Positions 54,062-64,000 of a DNA stretch of 64,000 bases are shown one piece after another (position 1 is the first letter of the stretch; each line of letters starts with the position of its first letter). This DNA comes from Agarophyton chilense (lineage: Eukaryota; Rhodophyta; Florideophyceae; Gracilariales; Gracilariaceae). The translations under genes and the position numbers were made by a program. The notes under the pieces are model-generated. The model did no database searches. It saw only the letters and a list, made by a program, of their open reading frames with translations, and was not told where the DNA came from. Location of the stretch: positions 372,001 through 436,000 of the forward strand of contig JARGXX010000007.1 of assembly GCA_030374765.1 (NCBI GenBank), in the 5' to 3' direction.

Positions 54062-56710
54062 ATGCCTCGCTGCTGCTTCTCCCGTTGTTCCTTCCTCACC
54101 AGCACCACCCCTTCCCTATAGCGCCACTAAGGAAGGTGCTCTCACCGGCTCTCCCCCACAAAACGCCCGCCCCCACCAACCATATCCTACTTCGCTCCAC
54201 GCACAAAGCGCAACAAGTCCCCTCCTCAACCGCTTGCCCCTCTCACCCCCTCAAACCACCCCTCCGATAATGTACTCCTCGCAGATGAAGACTCTTACCA
54301 CCACTAGCAATATGCCCTCTTCGTCCACACCGCAGACGCACACCACATCCCTAACAGTCCTCTCTGCTCCGTCTCATCCTCAGCTCCACTTCTGCACCCC
54401 CCTTCACCCCCATCTTCGAACACCCATAAGTAGAGCAGCTCGTCCTCTACATCTCCTCCATTGGGGCCGACCTCGGCCATCGAAAAGCGGACGAGCTCAT
54501 CGCCATTCTCAACGATCCAAGATTCTCCAAGTCAACTGTCCAGCGAACCATCTCCTCCGCCCGCCAACGCATTTAGCTCTAGGAAACCCTCTTCAAGCAC
54601 CGAATCGGTTCCTTTGGCTTCTTCCCACACTCCATCACCGACACTCTCAACTGCTTCTCCGCAACAGTCTACCTCAAAAACCCAATTGATGTCGTCAAAC
54701 ATCAGCTCTCCCTCACACACCACCACACCACCTTCTCCCAACACATCGCCCAAAAGTCACAATTGGGTTCCCCCGCATTCGCTCACCCCATGGCCGCCTT
54801 TCTCGGGCACAACAACATTCCCGTACTCAAATCCGCTATTATGCAGTCTAAGAACGACAAGATCATAAGGCACTGCCCCCACACAACCGGAATAGACTAC
54901 TTCATCGGTTTTATGCAGCTCTACTTCGACAAGTCCTTCACCTCTCTCATAGCCTCCTCCATCACCTCCTACCCCCTCCACATCACCCTCCTCTACTTCT
55001 CCGACTCTTTCAGACGAAAATGAATGTCTCAAGACCCCACCATCGTCGGTTACCTCCCAATCTCTTTCCAAACAACCGCATCTGCCCCCGAAGTAGACGC
55101 TATCCCTCTCTCTTCCGCAGACATCCATCGCGAAGCAAGAATGGAACGCACACAAGCCGCCATCAAATCTATCCTCAAGTCCCTTCGCTCTTCAGATCTC
55201 CTCGGCGTCCACTTCCGCGACGCTCACAAAGTCGCCTGCAAATGTCACCCAGTCATCGCAAGCTACTGCGCAGACATCTCTGAGACCAAAGACATCCTTG
55301 GCATCTCCCACGGAGCACGCGTCAAGAGACCCTGCCACATATGTCTCCTCACTCGCTCCATCCTCCATGAACCCTCTTACAACGCTCCCTCCCGCACCCC
55401 CCATCACACCTCCAACACTCGAAAGCTGCACGCCTGTCTCCTCCATGACTCTGAACAGGCGCACCTCTCCCGAAAACCAGGAGTCGCACGCACCCAGAAA
55501 AAGGAAGCACTCACACCCATCCAAGAAGTATCCCTCGTGAAATACAGCTCCATTCTCGAATCTCACCACCTCTAAACCTTCTCTCAAGAGCTCACCCCCT
55601 ACAACCTCTTCGCGTTTGAACCCTTCCACAACTTTTACTTCGGAATCTCCAAGCTCATCAAACTCACAGACATCGAAAGGCTGAAGTTCGAATCTCCCTT
55701 CCCCACCATCGGTCCCTTCAATACCTCCCGCTCCTTCATGTCCGTCCGCACCTCCATACTCAAACACTCAAACTCTATTTCTGCCGTAATCAAAGCTCAC
55801 TCCCCAGCTCAAGGCCTCCGCAACAACTTCTCCACCTCCAAAAGCCCTCGTAACCTCAACGGATTCTTCACTCCGGAAGGCATACGCGGCATGCTCAAAG
55901 CCGAAGACTACCGCGCTCTCGACATGGTCTTCCCTTTCATCGGCACTTTTTTCCACAGATGCTGGAACGAAGTACAAACCGCCCCGAAGACCACCGTCTT
56001 CACTGAATGCACCGACCTCCTCTTCAGGTCTATGCGCTACAAGACCGTCCTAGAATGGACAAAAGATACACTCTCACCACTATAAGACCACATTCGCTCC
56101 TTCAAACACGCGGCAGTCATCACTTTCGGCCCGGACCACACCTCCAATCTCGGCACCCTCAAGATCCACCTCCTCGACCACATTGTCGAAGACATTCGAA
56201 AATACGGCGGCCTCCACTTCAACGATGCTGGCATCTACGAACACGCTCACACTATCTTCAAACATCATTACTGCCACACCTCCAAGCGACAATCCACCGC
56301 CCATTCCGAAACCATCCGCGCAATCGACTGATCGCACGCACTGCAGCGCTGGAACCCCATCCCCTCTCACTCTTCTCTCTCCGCCTCCTCCCAAATTTCT
56401 CTCACACCCCGTCAGCCTGTCTTTGTCCGTGACTGCAGAACCGTACCACTCTCAGAATTCATCACCGCACATAAGCTCCTCCGTCTCAACCCCCTCTCCA
56501 AACCATCCTCTCTCAAAGACCTCTTCTTCCCAGACACCATTTCCACCGTCTCACAAATCGGAACCACTGCACTTCCCCCCCTTCATCACCCTCTCACTCA
56601 GAACACTTTCCCTCCACGAGCACCACCCCGACCTCCGTCTCTTCCATCTCACCGTAGTGAATTCCGCGTACATCGTCTGTGCGTATATCCTCACATTGCA
56701 GTATTACCGC
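54062..56710 (+). pseudogene. Plavaka/CACTA-like DDE transposase, multiply broken
   Basis: A C-rich, single-orientation coding remnant. From about 54430 one frame carries EQLVLYISSIGADLGHRKADE, SKSTVQRTISSARQ, YLKNPIDVVKHQLS, TSYPLHITLLYFSDSFRRK, TIVGYLPISFQ, KCHPVIASYCADISETKDILG, VKRPCHICLL, LFAFEPFHNFYFGISKLIK, LNGFFTPEGIRGMLKAEDYRA, IHLLDHIVEDIRKYGG and IFKHHYCHTSKR. The Y-P-L-x-(I/V)-T-L...RRK...GYLP block and the HP-x(2)-ASYC-x-DI block are typical of Plavaka-type (CACTA-related) transposases. Stops: 54427, 54574, 54580, 55021, 55573, 56083 and 56329. The upstream MPRCCFSRCSF start is in another frame. Ends of the transposon were not found. Confidence 0.55.
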
Positions 56711-56919
56711 CCAGCACATAACCAAATCGCACTCAAGGACCCCCCTAACCCAGTCACTCAACGCATCTTTGCCGCTCCCTCCTTCGGTCACTGCAAGTCT
56801 CCAAAATTCTGACACATCATCGTCGCCGGCAAAACTTCATGCACCTCTTCCCTCACAATCAGGAATGGAGAACGGCAAACGGTTTCCCGCCTCTGAAAGT
56901 GACTGTGAGATTTGGCAAG

Positions 56920-58030
56920 TTAGGGTTTCATCTTCAGAAAATATCTCATCCATTCCATGTTCTTCATACGAAAACTCTATAATATGATTGCATGAATTCC
57001 ACACCGTTCTGTCATACGTAAACATAATTTCTTTCATAGGTTCCTTAAGTCTACGTTAAATATAACCTGTTCTTGCAGTTTTCACTTCTGTATCAATCAA
57101 TCCTTCTTTCCCTCCCATAGAGTGAAAGAAACCCTTCGAAGGAGTGAGTCCCCGCTACTAGGAGTTCTCCCCAAAACCACGACTCTCTAGACCAATGTCA
57201 TCAAGAACGAACTGAAGAATGGTTTTGCAATTGAAGCCGTAAAATATTCGATTGCACTCAGCGTTCTGACGATCTACGCACGAACAAATTTTGGAAATGT
57301 TGATGAACGAATCTTTTGTTCCAGCGCCTACCCTTCGTTTGATGTTGTTAGACTTCAGTATATATTCTTCAGCTGAAGAACCTGACTCATCACGGACACC
57401 ATTAAGCACTTTGTTGACCTTTGATTCGAAAGATTCCATCATAACTTTTATTGGGAGTAAGGTCAACTCTTTCTGTTGAGCTTTCCTTACGAGATTTTTT
57501 ACATCATCCATTGCGTTCCGGATCGTTTGAATGACATATCGCATAGTATCTTCATTGGCAATGGTGTCATCAATACCAATATAATGGCACCTGTGCCGAA
57601 TGCAGTGGTATACTAAAACCTAGATTTCTGAAATCATCTTGTCGTTTACCCTTCGTTCAAATTCTTTCCAACTAACGTGAACTAATTCATTCGCAGTAAT
57701 ATCTAAAGTCCTCTGGTCAACGATTCCACAGATAAGTTCTCCTTTGGAGATGTACAGGTTTGTGTCTCCTGGTGAGATGTCAGGCTTTTCTTCTCCCGGG
57801 TGAGTTACATTGAAGCGTATGAAATACACAGACAATAGCACGAGAACAAAATCCGTCTTCCAGTCCATAGAGGTCTCGGAATGTATATAGTTGGCTCTGG
57901 AAGAAGTCCATTCCAATTGTTGACGTGCATGAGTAAATTCATAACGAAATCCCTTTCCAGAAAAGGTTTTCGTTGTGTGAGGGGCCAAGTGCAGGCGCGC
58001 AGTGTGGGGTGTGTCGCAGTGTGTTCTAGC
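56920..58030 (-). pseudogene. RNA polymerase II largest subunit (RPB1) fragment, broken
   Basis: Resembles the middle of RPB1 (pore/funnel region), read without introns. Blocks in order: FLERDFVMNLLMHVNNWNG and IPRPLWTGRRI (58000-57880); after a frame change, ISPGDTNLYISKGELICGI and [102 protein letters not shown]; and TYDRTVWNSCNHII. Stops: TAG 57620, TAG 57158, TAG 57155 and TAA 57056. Key funnel residues (GxKGSxxNxxQ) are altered (GTKDSFINISK). Without flanking exons or a poly-A tail its origin (duplication, retrocopy or capture by a transposon) is open. Confidence 0.85.
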
Positions 58031-60690
58031 CATGTTTCTGTTATAGCAAAGACGTCCAAGTTGAATTATGTCTGAGGGTTTTTGCAGGCGTAGAAATCGC
58101 TGACTCCCAAGAGAACTTCAGCAGGTTCTCGACTGTAGTTCACCCAGTCTGAGGGTGAAGAATTCATTCAAGAATTATGCCTACATAAATTGAGTTTTCG
58201 AGAGTCTCCCAATAATGTTCTCGCATCAACTTCACGCTCTGTTTTAGATACAGGCCTTCTCGCCACTCACGTCAACGACGTTTGACTGCGCGAGTGTTGC
58301 TGGACTTTAATAAGCGGCAGCTGCTTTCATGTACGACCACTCGATGACAATGCATCAGATGCCCTCTTGCAGGAGCTTATAGTCCAAGCCACCCCCCGTC
58401 CGTCATTTGTGTATCTCGCGTAATTGCACCAATGGCGAGCATTTTAGCTACGGTTCTTGTGAGTTTGACACCCCACTAGACGCCCTGTACGATTCGGAGG
58501 GGCTCAATCTTGTCCAGTTTGATTAACATCCAATGCGCATCTCTCAGTTCACGGTCCATCGTCGCACCCAATACGCCAATGCAAACCTTGGAAATTTGGT
58601 GGATAACGTCGACGGAAGTTATTGCAAGACGCGTTTTCAGCGTTTTGCTCCTTTGTAGAAGCACCATTAATCATGATGAACCCGAAGACCAACCAATCGA
58701 AGCGATATGGTTTCGTTTAGTACTCCTGCTTCGAGCACTTTGATACTGCTATCGCAGAAATGAGTGTCCAATACGATTGCCACACTGCTATCACTGTTTG
58801 GTACGGTTTCAAAAAGGATTCAGAGAAACAGGAGAAACATGGTTCCCAGGGCGAACGAATTTTTTCGGCTAAAGGGGCGGAAGACCGTCGAGCTACTGAC
58901 CCGGAAAAACAGTTACGCCCCAACACTCTACTTTTGTACAATTCTCCATACCGCTTTCACGCCCCGCACCCTCTTCCGCCTCCAAAACCACAACATATCC
59001 ATCAAATGCGCTTTTTCCAATGTACCCGCCGCTGTCATATAAGGATCCAGTGCAACCCGGCGTTTCAAACTGGTCGGGTATAATGGCCTCCCGACAATTT
59101 ACTCAAAGCCATCTTTGTACAGCGCTTTCTCTTCAGTATTACCTCGCACCAAACACTGTGGTTGGTGTGGTGTCCCCTAATATTGCAGATCAGTTTTTAC
59201 GTTTCCCTCGATCGAGGGAATTTTTTCCTTGTGGATGTCTTGTCGACTGTTGGTGTTGCTTGGTGTGAAGACATATCTGGTCCTGTATTTGCTTCAGGCC
59301 GATCTGGTGAAGTGGGCGTTGGCGGTTGGATGGCTGTGCGATCTTCACGATGGACGTGGAGTCCGAGTCGGTGTTGGTTATTGTGGCCCTCAAGATCGAT
59401 AGTTGTGCTCCTGTCAGTTCGTTTTACGTCTGCCTCAACAATGGGAGGGGGGGTGCTGATTGAGACAGATGCTTCGTGATTACCCCTTTGTACTGTTATA
59501 ATTGTTGTTTCGGAGTCCAGTGTCTGTTTTGCGGTTGGACCGCCGTGCGTGAGTTCTTGCTGTGGAGGTGTCCACGTCAGCGCTTCGTCACTCTTTTATC
59601 TGTAATTGCGATGTAGGATTAGTTCCCACACTGCATTCCTCGTGAGCGGCAACTACCACTCTCGGCGCCTCAAGTTCCCACCCCATCCGTTCGATCTCCA
59701 TCCGACACACTTCCTCAATACGTCATACTCGTCCCCTTTCATCACTGTTCACGGTTTTCTTTTCCTCTTTGCTGTATGCTACTTTGTATGTGTTCGTTCA
59801 TTTTTTTCTGATTGTAATTCGTTCCCTTTCTCTTTGGTATCGCCTATGATCAACTATTCACGTCCGCTTCGTGGAAAAGGTACGGATCTTGAAGGAGATA
59901 CAGCCGAATGGACCTTCCATACTCGCAGAGTTCTGGTTGGAGTGGTTTGATAATTGGTGGAAAGCTCATCACGAGCATGACGGAAAGAACGTTGCGAGTC
60001 ACGTTCACACTGTTTTTAACGAACCCATTCCAGTTCCTTCTGTTAGAGAGTGACTAAAGCCAAATCAAAAAAAAAATACTTCAATGAGAGAGAGAGAAAG
60101 AGAGAAACAAGATGAGCATCGCATGTCCAGAGTAGCGGAATAATTTGAACAAACTACCTCCAAGGCGAGCCTGTTGTTGCTGAAGCTCAATTTTTGAACG
60201 CTTTATTTTATCATTATGAAGCAAACCATAACGGGCCCAACACTACTTAACATCAACGGAGGTCGGAAAAGCGTCTTCCACCGGATGAATGTTGCGAAGA
60301 ATACAACATTACCAGGAATTTCGCTCTCCAGGCTGTCAGTTTGAGGGCCAGGACTGCGCTGTGTAAAACGGAAGGCTAGCAAATTTTCACAGCGCAGAAA
60401 AAGACCGACGTTGGAGGAGAGTGCGCGGTTAGCAGCAGCAACGGCGGCTACGATTGAGTCGCGGTTTGAAATGGATGTGGAAGCGTCATTGAGAGAGCTT
60501 TTAGAAAAGAGGGCTTTCATAATCAACCGTGTAGTTGAGCAGCGTCGCCGAAATGATGATTGCAAGACGCAAACTTCGTCGAATGGTTCCTGCTTTAAAA
60601 AGAGTGGTTACGCTAAATTTTGAAATAGCCGATTTTCATCGGAGCAGGAGGTTTGATAAATGGTTACAATATTTTTCATTAATATTTTGA
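58031..60690. other. No gene supported
   Basis: Many short frames. A reverse frame at 58476-58667 and a forward one at 60411-60623 look protein-like in composition but match nothing I recognise. A GA-rich simple repeat lies near 60084-60106. Confidence 0.4.
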
Positions 60691-60722
60691 GTTTAAGGGA
60701 AGATGTGACCATCCATACCCAT
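60691..60722 (+). repeat. Short dispersed repeat, copy 1 (LTR-start-like)
   Basis: TTTAAGGGAAGATGTGACCAT followed by CCATACCCATT. It recurs at 63341-63372. A purine tract followed by TG resembles the polypurine tract/LTR junction of a retrotransposon. Confidence 0.6.
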
Positions 60723-61379
60723 TCACTCCATCATACCTTTTTCGGAGAATAAGGTCAACTCTTTTTCTTGAGCTTCAATAGAAGAGGCCTCTTTGGGATA
60801 TGATTCTGCCGCAGGAACGTTTTGCGATACTGAAGATCTCATGGTTGAATATAACTTATCTTTTGTTATTGCGCAAATACCACCAGCCTTCCAAGACGTC
60901 GAAGCCATGAATGAAAACGATGAAAGTAACGCCAGGAACACAGCAAGAAATCTCGTTGTATACATTCGCATGCCTCGAGCATTCGTTGAAAAGGGAAACG
61001 AACGCGAAGAGAAAGTGGACAAAGTCGATGAGAAGCAAACTGCTGCCAAATGGTGGTGTTTAAATATTTTCGTGATCGCTCCATGAGAAGGTTTTGGGGA
61101 AAAGGCGGCCTTCCATTGTCTCTCGAAGAAACTCTCTTTCATCGAGTACGTGCGCAGATACATTAGTAGTCGTGTGAAAAAAGCCAGGCAGGCCTCTTCC
61201 AAGAGACGCCAAAACATGTTTGTGCCGTCAGTGTATCGAGCTACTTGCTCCCAAGTATTTATTGATGGTTTATCTCTATCGAAAAGAATGCAAAGGGGAA
61301 GCCAATCACCGAAATAATGAGAAAAATCACCCTTGGAGGTGTCTGTGTCTATGTCATCATTGCGACCTGATAGCTTCAA
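60723..61379 (-). pseudogene. Unrecognised ORF with an RPB1-like end
   Basis: A 218-codon open frame. Its last residues (EAQEKELTLFSEKGMME) match the RPB1 pseudogene (KAQQKELTLLPIKVMMES), and about 45 bp of DNA there are nearly the same as 57430-57480. Further upstream GGICAITKDKLYSTMR sits where RPB1 has GFSIGIxDTIxxxxTM, and MRMYTTRFLAV could match the preceding helix, but these are weak. It may be a second, more diverged RPB1-derived piece, or only the 45-bp block may be shared. It stops next to the dispersed repeat. Confidence 0.3.
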
Positions 61380-62400
61380 ATTATCATACGAGCGTGGTTT
61401 GACATTTGCAATGCGAGTTAGTGTGCTGTGAAGCCCATAAAAAGCAGGTGTGTCCTACTGATGCGGATGAATGAAGAGAGATAGCGAGAAGTTGGGAAAG
61501 TACCCCATTTGACTGAACCAAATCGCATGTCACTATGGCCGTCGGTGAAGAATGTAAGAGCCAGATGCAGGAGTTACCTATTCTCATCTCCTATTGATTT
61601 GACTAATTAAGAAATTCAAGCGAGAAATGAATCAAGTGAGGTGGATGTGGTGTTTGCAGCATCGATTTTTGGGGATGACATGAACTGGTATGCTTGCCGT
61701 TGGCTTGATCAACGCCAACTGCATGAAAAAGAATGGGAAAGTGCCAATCAAGCAGTTTGAAAAAAGAGTTGGTAGGCAAGCGTGTGAGTGATGACGCCCT
61801 AAACCGCAGCATGATATAGCAGCAAGCCATTGAGAGAAAAGGTCGAATGGAAACTCTTGCTCCTGACTTTTGAAATCACAATAGCATGTCACCCTTCGAT
61901 GTTCAGGAGGAGGTTGACGTCCCGTCAGAAGAAACGCAGCGTGCGGTTGGGTAGATTCTCTGTAGTTTTGGCAAAAGTACCAAAGAAGATGCAACGAATG
62001 TACAAGCTAACCCCCTTTGATGTGGCATTGGTGTGTGCATATGTGACAAAACAAGGCTCATCAAAAGGGGATGAGCTACCGAAAAATTGGCAAAGAGGAT
62101 GATGGAAGTGTGCATGGCACACGTAATGCGGTTGTGCCATGCACGCCCAAAAGAACGCGCGCGAGTGTAGCCGTTCCCAAAATGGACCGATGGCAAGTAT
62201 CCCCGCGTACGCCCACGGCTTTCTTCGAACGTCCACCCACGGTCGCCACCCCCCCGCCCAAGCACTTACCACCCGTTAGCGCGCATGCCAGAAACCGCGC
62301 TCGCCATGCGGTCCAACATTCCGCACAAGGATGAATTTGATAACCGTTTTCAGTGATACTCCTTCTGGTCGGAGAGGGCTGATTGACTCCCGGATGCTGA
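61380..62400. other. No gene supported
   Basis: Frames at 61830-62102 and 62071-62334 are basic and featureless. They could include a lost N-terminal part of the kinase fragment downstream, but no motif shows this. Confidence 0.35.
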
Positions 62401-63145
62401 CCAATTTCAGGCCGGGGGCAACTCCATTGCCCCGGAACAGCATCAGGATGGCTCGCATTTGCGCACCAAGATCGGTGATTTCCAGGTGTACGTGGAGCAT
62501 GTAGGCGATGCAGATGACTATGAGCCGGTTTTCTTTGACTGCGACCGAGTTCATCGCGTTGCTGTGCTTGACGTTCGTACACTCAATCACGATCGCCACG
62601 GATGCAGCGTGATTGTTACACGATCGAGGTCGCCGGACAGGCATTAGGACCTCTTGCCCATTGACCATGGCTTCATTCTGCCGTTTGTGGTGCAGTCTGT
62701 GCCATGGCTCATTTGGATGGATTGGTCGATGATTCGCGAGCCGCTCCCCGACAATGTCAAGGCCTACATTGAGTGTCTTGACGCAGAGTCGGGGTTATGC
62801 ATCATGGACAATGAGCTTGATGGAAAGCTCAGATCTGGATCCCTTCGTGCTGTCAAGGTGGCTCCCATGCTGCTGCAGAAGGGTGCAGCGGCCGGGGTCA
62901 CGCTTTACGAAGTTGGGCTTTTTATCTACAGCCACCGCGGCGATCCTCACATCAATTCGAAGCTGGAGAAAACTATGATCGAGGCAAAGAACGCGGGTAG
63001 TACCAGGGAGTGCCATCTCAGTGAGGAAGAGTACGAGAACAGGAAGAAGAGTGAAGCACTACACAAGCGTGACCACAGCATGAATGCAATTCACTTTCAT
63101 GACTCTTACGTGGAGGATTACATTGTCACGTATGCTCTAAGCTAA
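62400..63145 (+). pseudogene. Phosphatidylinositol 4-kinase (plant gamma-type) catalytic fragment, one stop
   Basis: C-terminal half of a PI3/PI4-kinase-like domain. KIGDFQVYVEHVGDADDYEP is followed by VHRVAVLDVRTLNHDRHGCSVIV, the catalytic loop with N-x-DRH; the metal-binding Asn expected in GNILV is replaced by Ser (CSVIV). A TAG at 62645-62647 follows, and the same frame resumes with DLLPIDHGFILP (metal-binding Asp), WIWMDWSMIREPLPDNV and YIECLDAESGL to TAA 63145. The N-lobe with the ATP-binding Lys is missing. Plant-type PI4K-gamma proteins have this motif series and some are protein kinases rather than lipid kinases. Truncation, the stop and the Asn loss together indicate a dead copy; a retained short protein from 62654 is possible but unlikely. 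Confidence 0.7.
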
Positions 63146-64000
63146 TATCCAATTCTGCAATAATACCAGAACGCAGCGGGGTATCTTCGAAGAATGCTTA
63201 AAGCAAATGTTCGACCTCTATTCGACTGATCAACCGGCTCTACTTCCCAGCTCTAAATAATATGATTTTGTCTTCCATACGAGCGTCAGGAATTTTGTGG
63301 TTCGTTTCAAGCTTCTGCATGGTCACATCTTTCATTAAATTTTAAGGGAAGATGTGACCATCTACACCCATTAAATCCGAAGTTTACTATCACGTGTTTT
63401 GCGATGCCGTGCTTATCGTTTAGGGAAATTACAAAGCGAGTAGACGAAGCCCTACTTCGCATCGGCGTGAATTACCGCTCAGCGGTAAAATTATTTCCTT
63501 GGCACCAAACACTTGGAGTGGGGCGGTGTTTACCCAATCAGTTTCGTATAGCAGCCACTCACTTGGTGATCTGGATCTCGATTTCTGATTTCAAAATTGG
63601 ACAGCTTTTGAAGCTTACGTTCTATTCATCATGGTAGTCTGTATCACGAGGCTTCTCTAGAAACCCGTTGTGCGGTTTCATGAGACTGTGTTAGCATTCG
63701 AGAGTATAGTTATGGAATCAGAAATGTCAAATGCCAACGCAGTCCGTGATGCTCAATCTTCGCGAAGCTGGACTTCTGATAGCAGTGAAGATACTGTTGT
63801 GTCTAATGCGTAGAGCCCATCGACAATTATCATATCTTCAGCCGTGCCAGAACCCATTACCTCATTCCGTTAGAAAAACTCCTATCTTCTTAAGCACACG
63901 ATTTTAGTAGGAACTGGACATTTTCAGGGCTCTGCTCCATCATCTACTACTCTCTGTGAGAAAGCCCTGGACTTAAATCAGCCTTTGTGTAATTATTCAT
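63146..64000. other. No gene supported to the window end
   Basis: Only short frames. It contains copy 2 of the dispersed repeat (63341-63372). Confidence 0.5.
63341..63372 (+). repeat. Short dispersed repeat, copy 2
   Basis: TTTTAAGGGAAGATGTGACCAT followed by CTACACCCATTAAATCC, about 90 percent identical to 60691-60722, with a shared TTCATTAA upstream. Confidence 0.6.

Noticed and set aside
58000-58075. LDVFAITETWLE, resembling a LINE endonuclease start
   Set aside because: Only one motif, and the same frame runs directly into RPB1-like sequence; no RT or other endonuclease motif nearby.
1-64000. CRISPR arrays, rRNA or tRNA genes, prokaryotic operons
   Set aside because: None seen; the content is eukaryotic throughout.

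Overview
The window is a transposon-dominated stretch of a eukaryotic nuclear genome. Nearly everything recognisable is a retrotransposon, a DNA transposon, or a broken gene copy. Only one ordinary host gene looks intact, a MYB-like factor at 25571-26950. No introns are needed to read any coding piece. The mix of chromoviral Ty3/Gypsy, Ty1/Copia with initiator-Met half-tRNA priming, PIF/Harbinger and a Plavaka-like transposase, with an unusual SHAQRYF-type MYB and compact intron-poor coding, would fit a red alga. That is inference, and no marker gene settles it.

Layout. (1) 1-580: the end of an older LTR. (2) 581-11937: G1, an almost complete Ty3/Gypsy chromovirus with 5-bp target duplications (TTACA). 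It has gag, a candidate -1 frameshift site, pol with a terminal chromodomain, and a long antisense gene between pol and the 3' LTR. (3) About 11960-13728: reverse-strand remnant of another Gypsy-like element (G4). (4) 14681-20253: C1, a reverse-strand Copia element whose two 429-bp LTRs differ at only two positions. (5) 20308-21410: a scrap of Gypsy protease and RT (G5). (6) 21411-25570: gene-poor DNA with a G-box-rich LTR-like patch. (7) 25571-26950: the MYB-like gene. (8) 29761-48848: an old forward-strand Copia element (C2) split open by two Gypsy chromoviruses, G2 (31747-42232, forward, paired 888-bp LTRs) and G3 (about 43000-47950, reverse, no LTRs found). (9) 49110-51285: a decayed PIF/Harbinger element with transposase and MYB/SANT-like genes facing each other. 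(10) 51994-53378: a solo LTR with TTCAC duplications. (11) About 54062-56710: a Plavaka/CACTA-like transposase pseudogene. (12) About 56920-58030: a broken copy of the RNA polymerase II largest subunit. (13) About 62400-63145: a broken type II phosphatidylinositol 4-kinase fragment.

The best candidate for an undescribed system is the antisense accessory gene of the chromoviruses. Three clearly diverged elements (G1, G2, G3) each carry, between the chromodomain end of pol and the 3' end, an opposite-strand ORF for the same protein family. In G1 it is the only completely open gene (about 520 codons). It starts about 50 bp from the 3' LTR, so an antisense LTR promoter is plausible. I do not recognise the protein. 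Two further element-level features recur: a -1 slippery site plus hairpin at the gag stop in both G1 and G2, and a Copia protease reading Asp-Glu-Gly in place of Asp-Thr/Ser-Gly in both C1 and C2.

Most coding sequences here are broken by stops and frameshifts, so mobility of the elements now depends on other copies. All coordinates for decayed elements are approximate.
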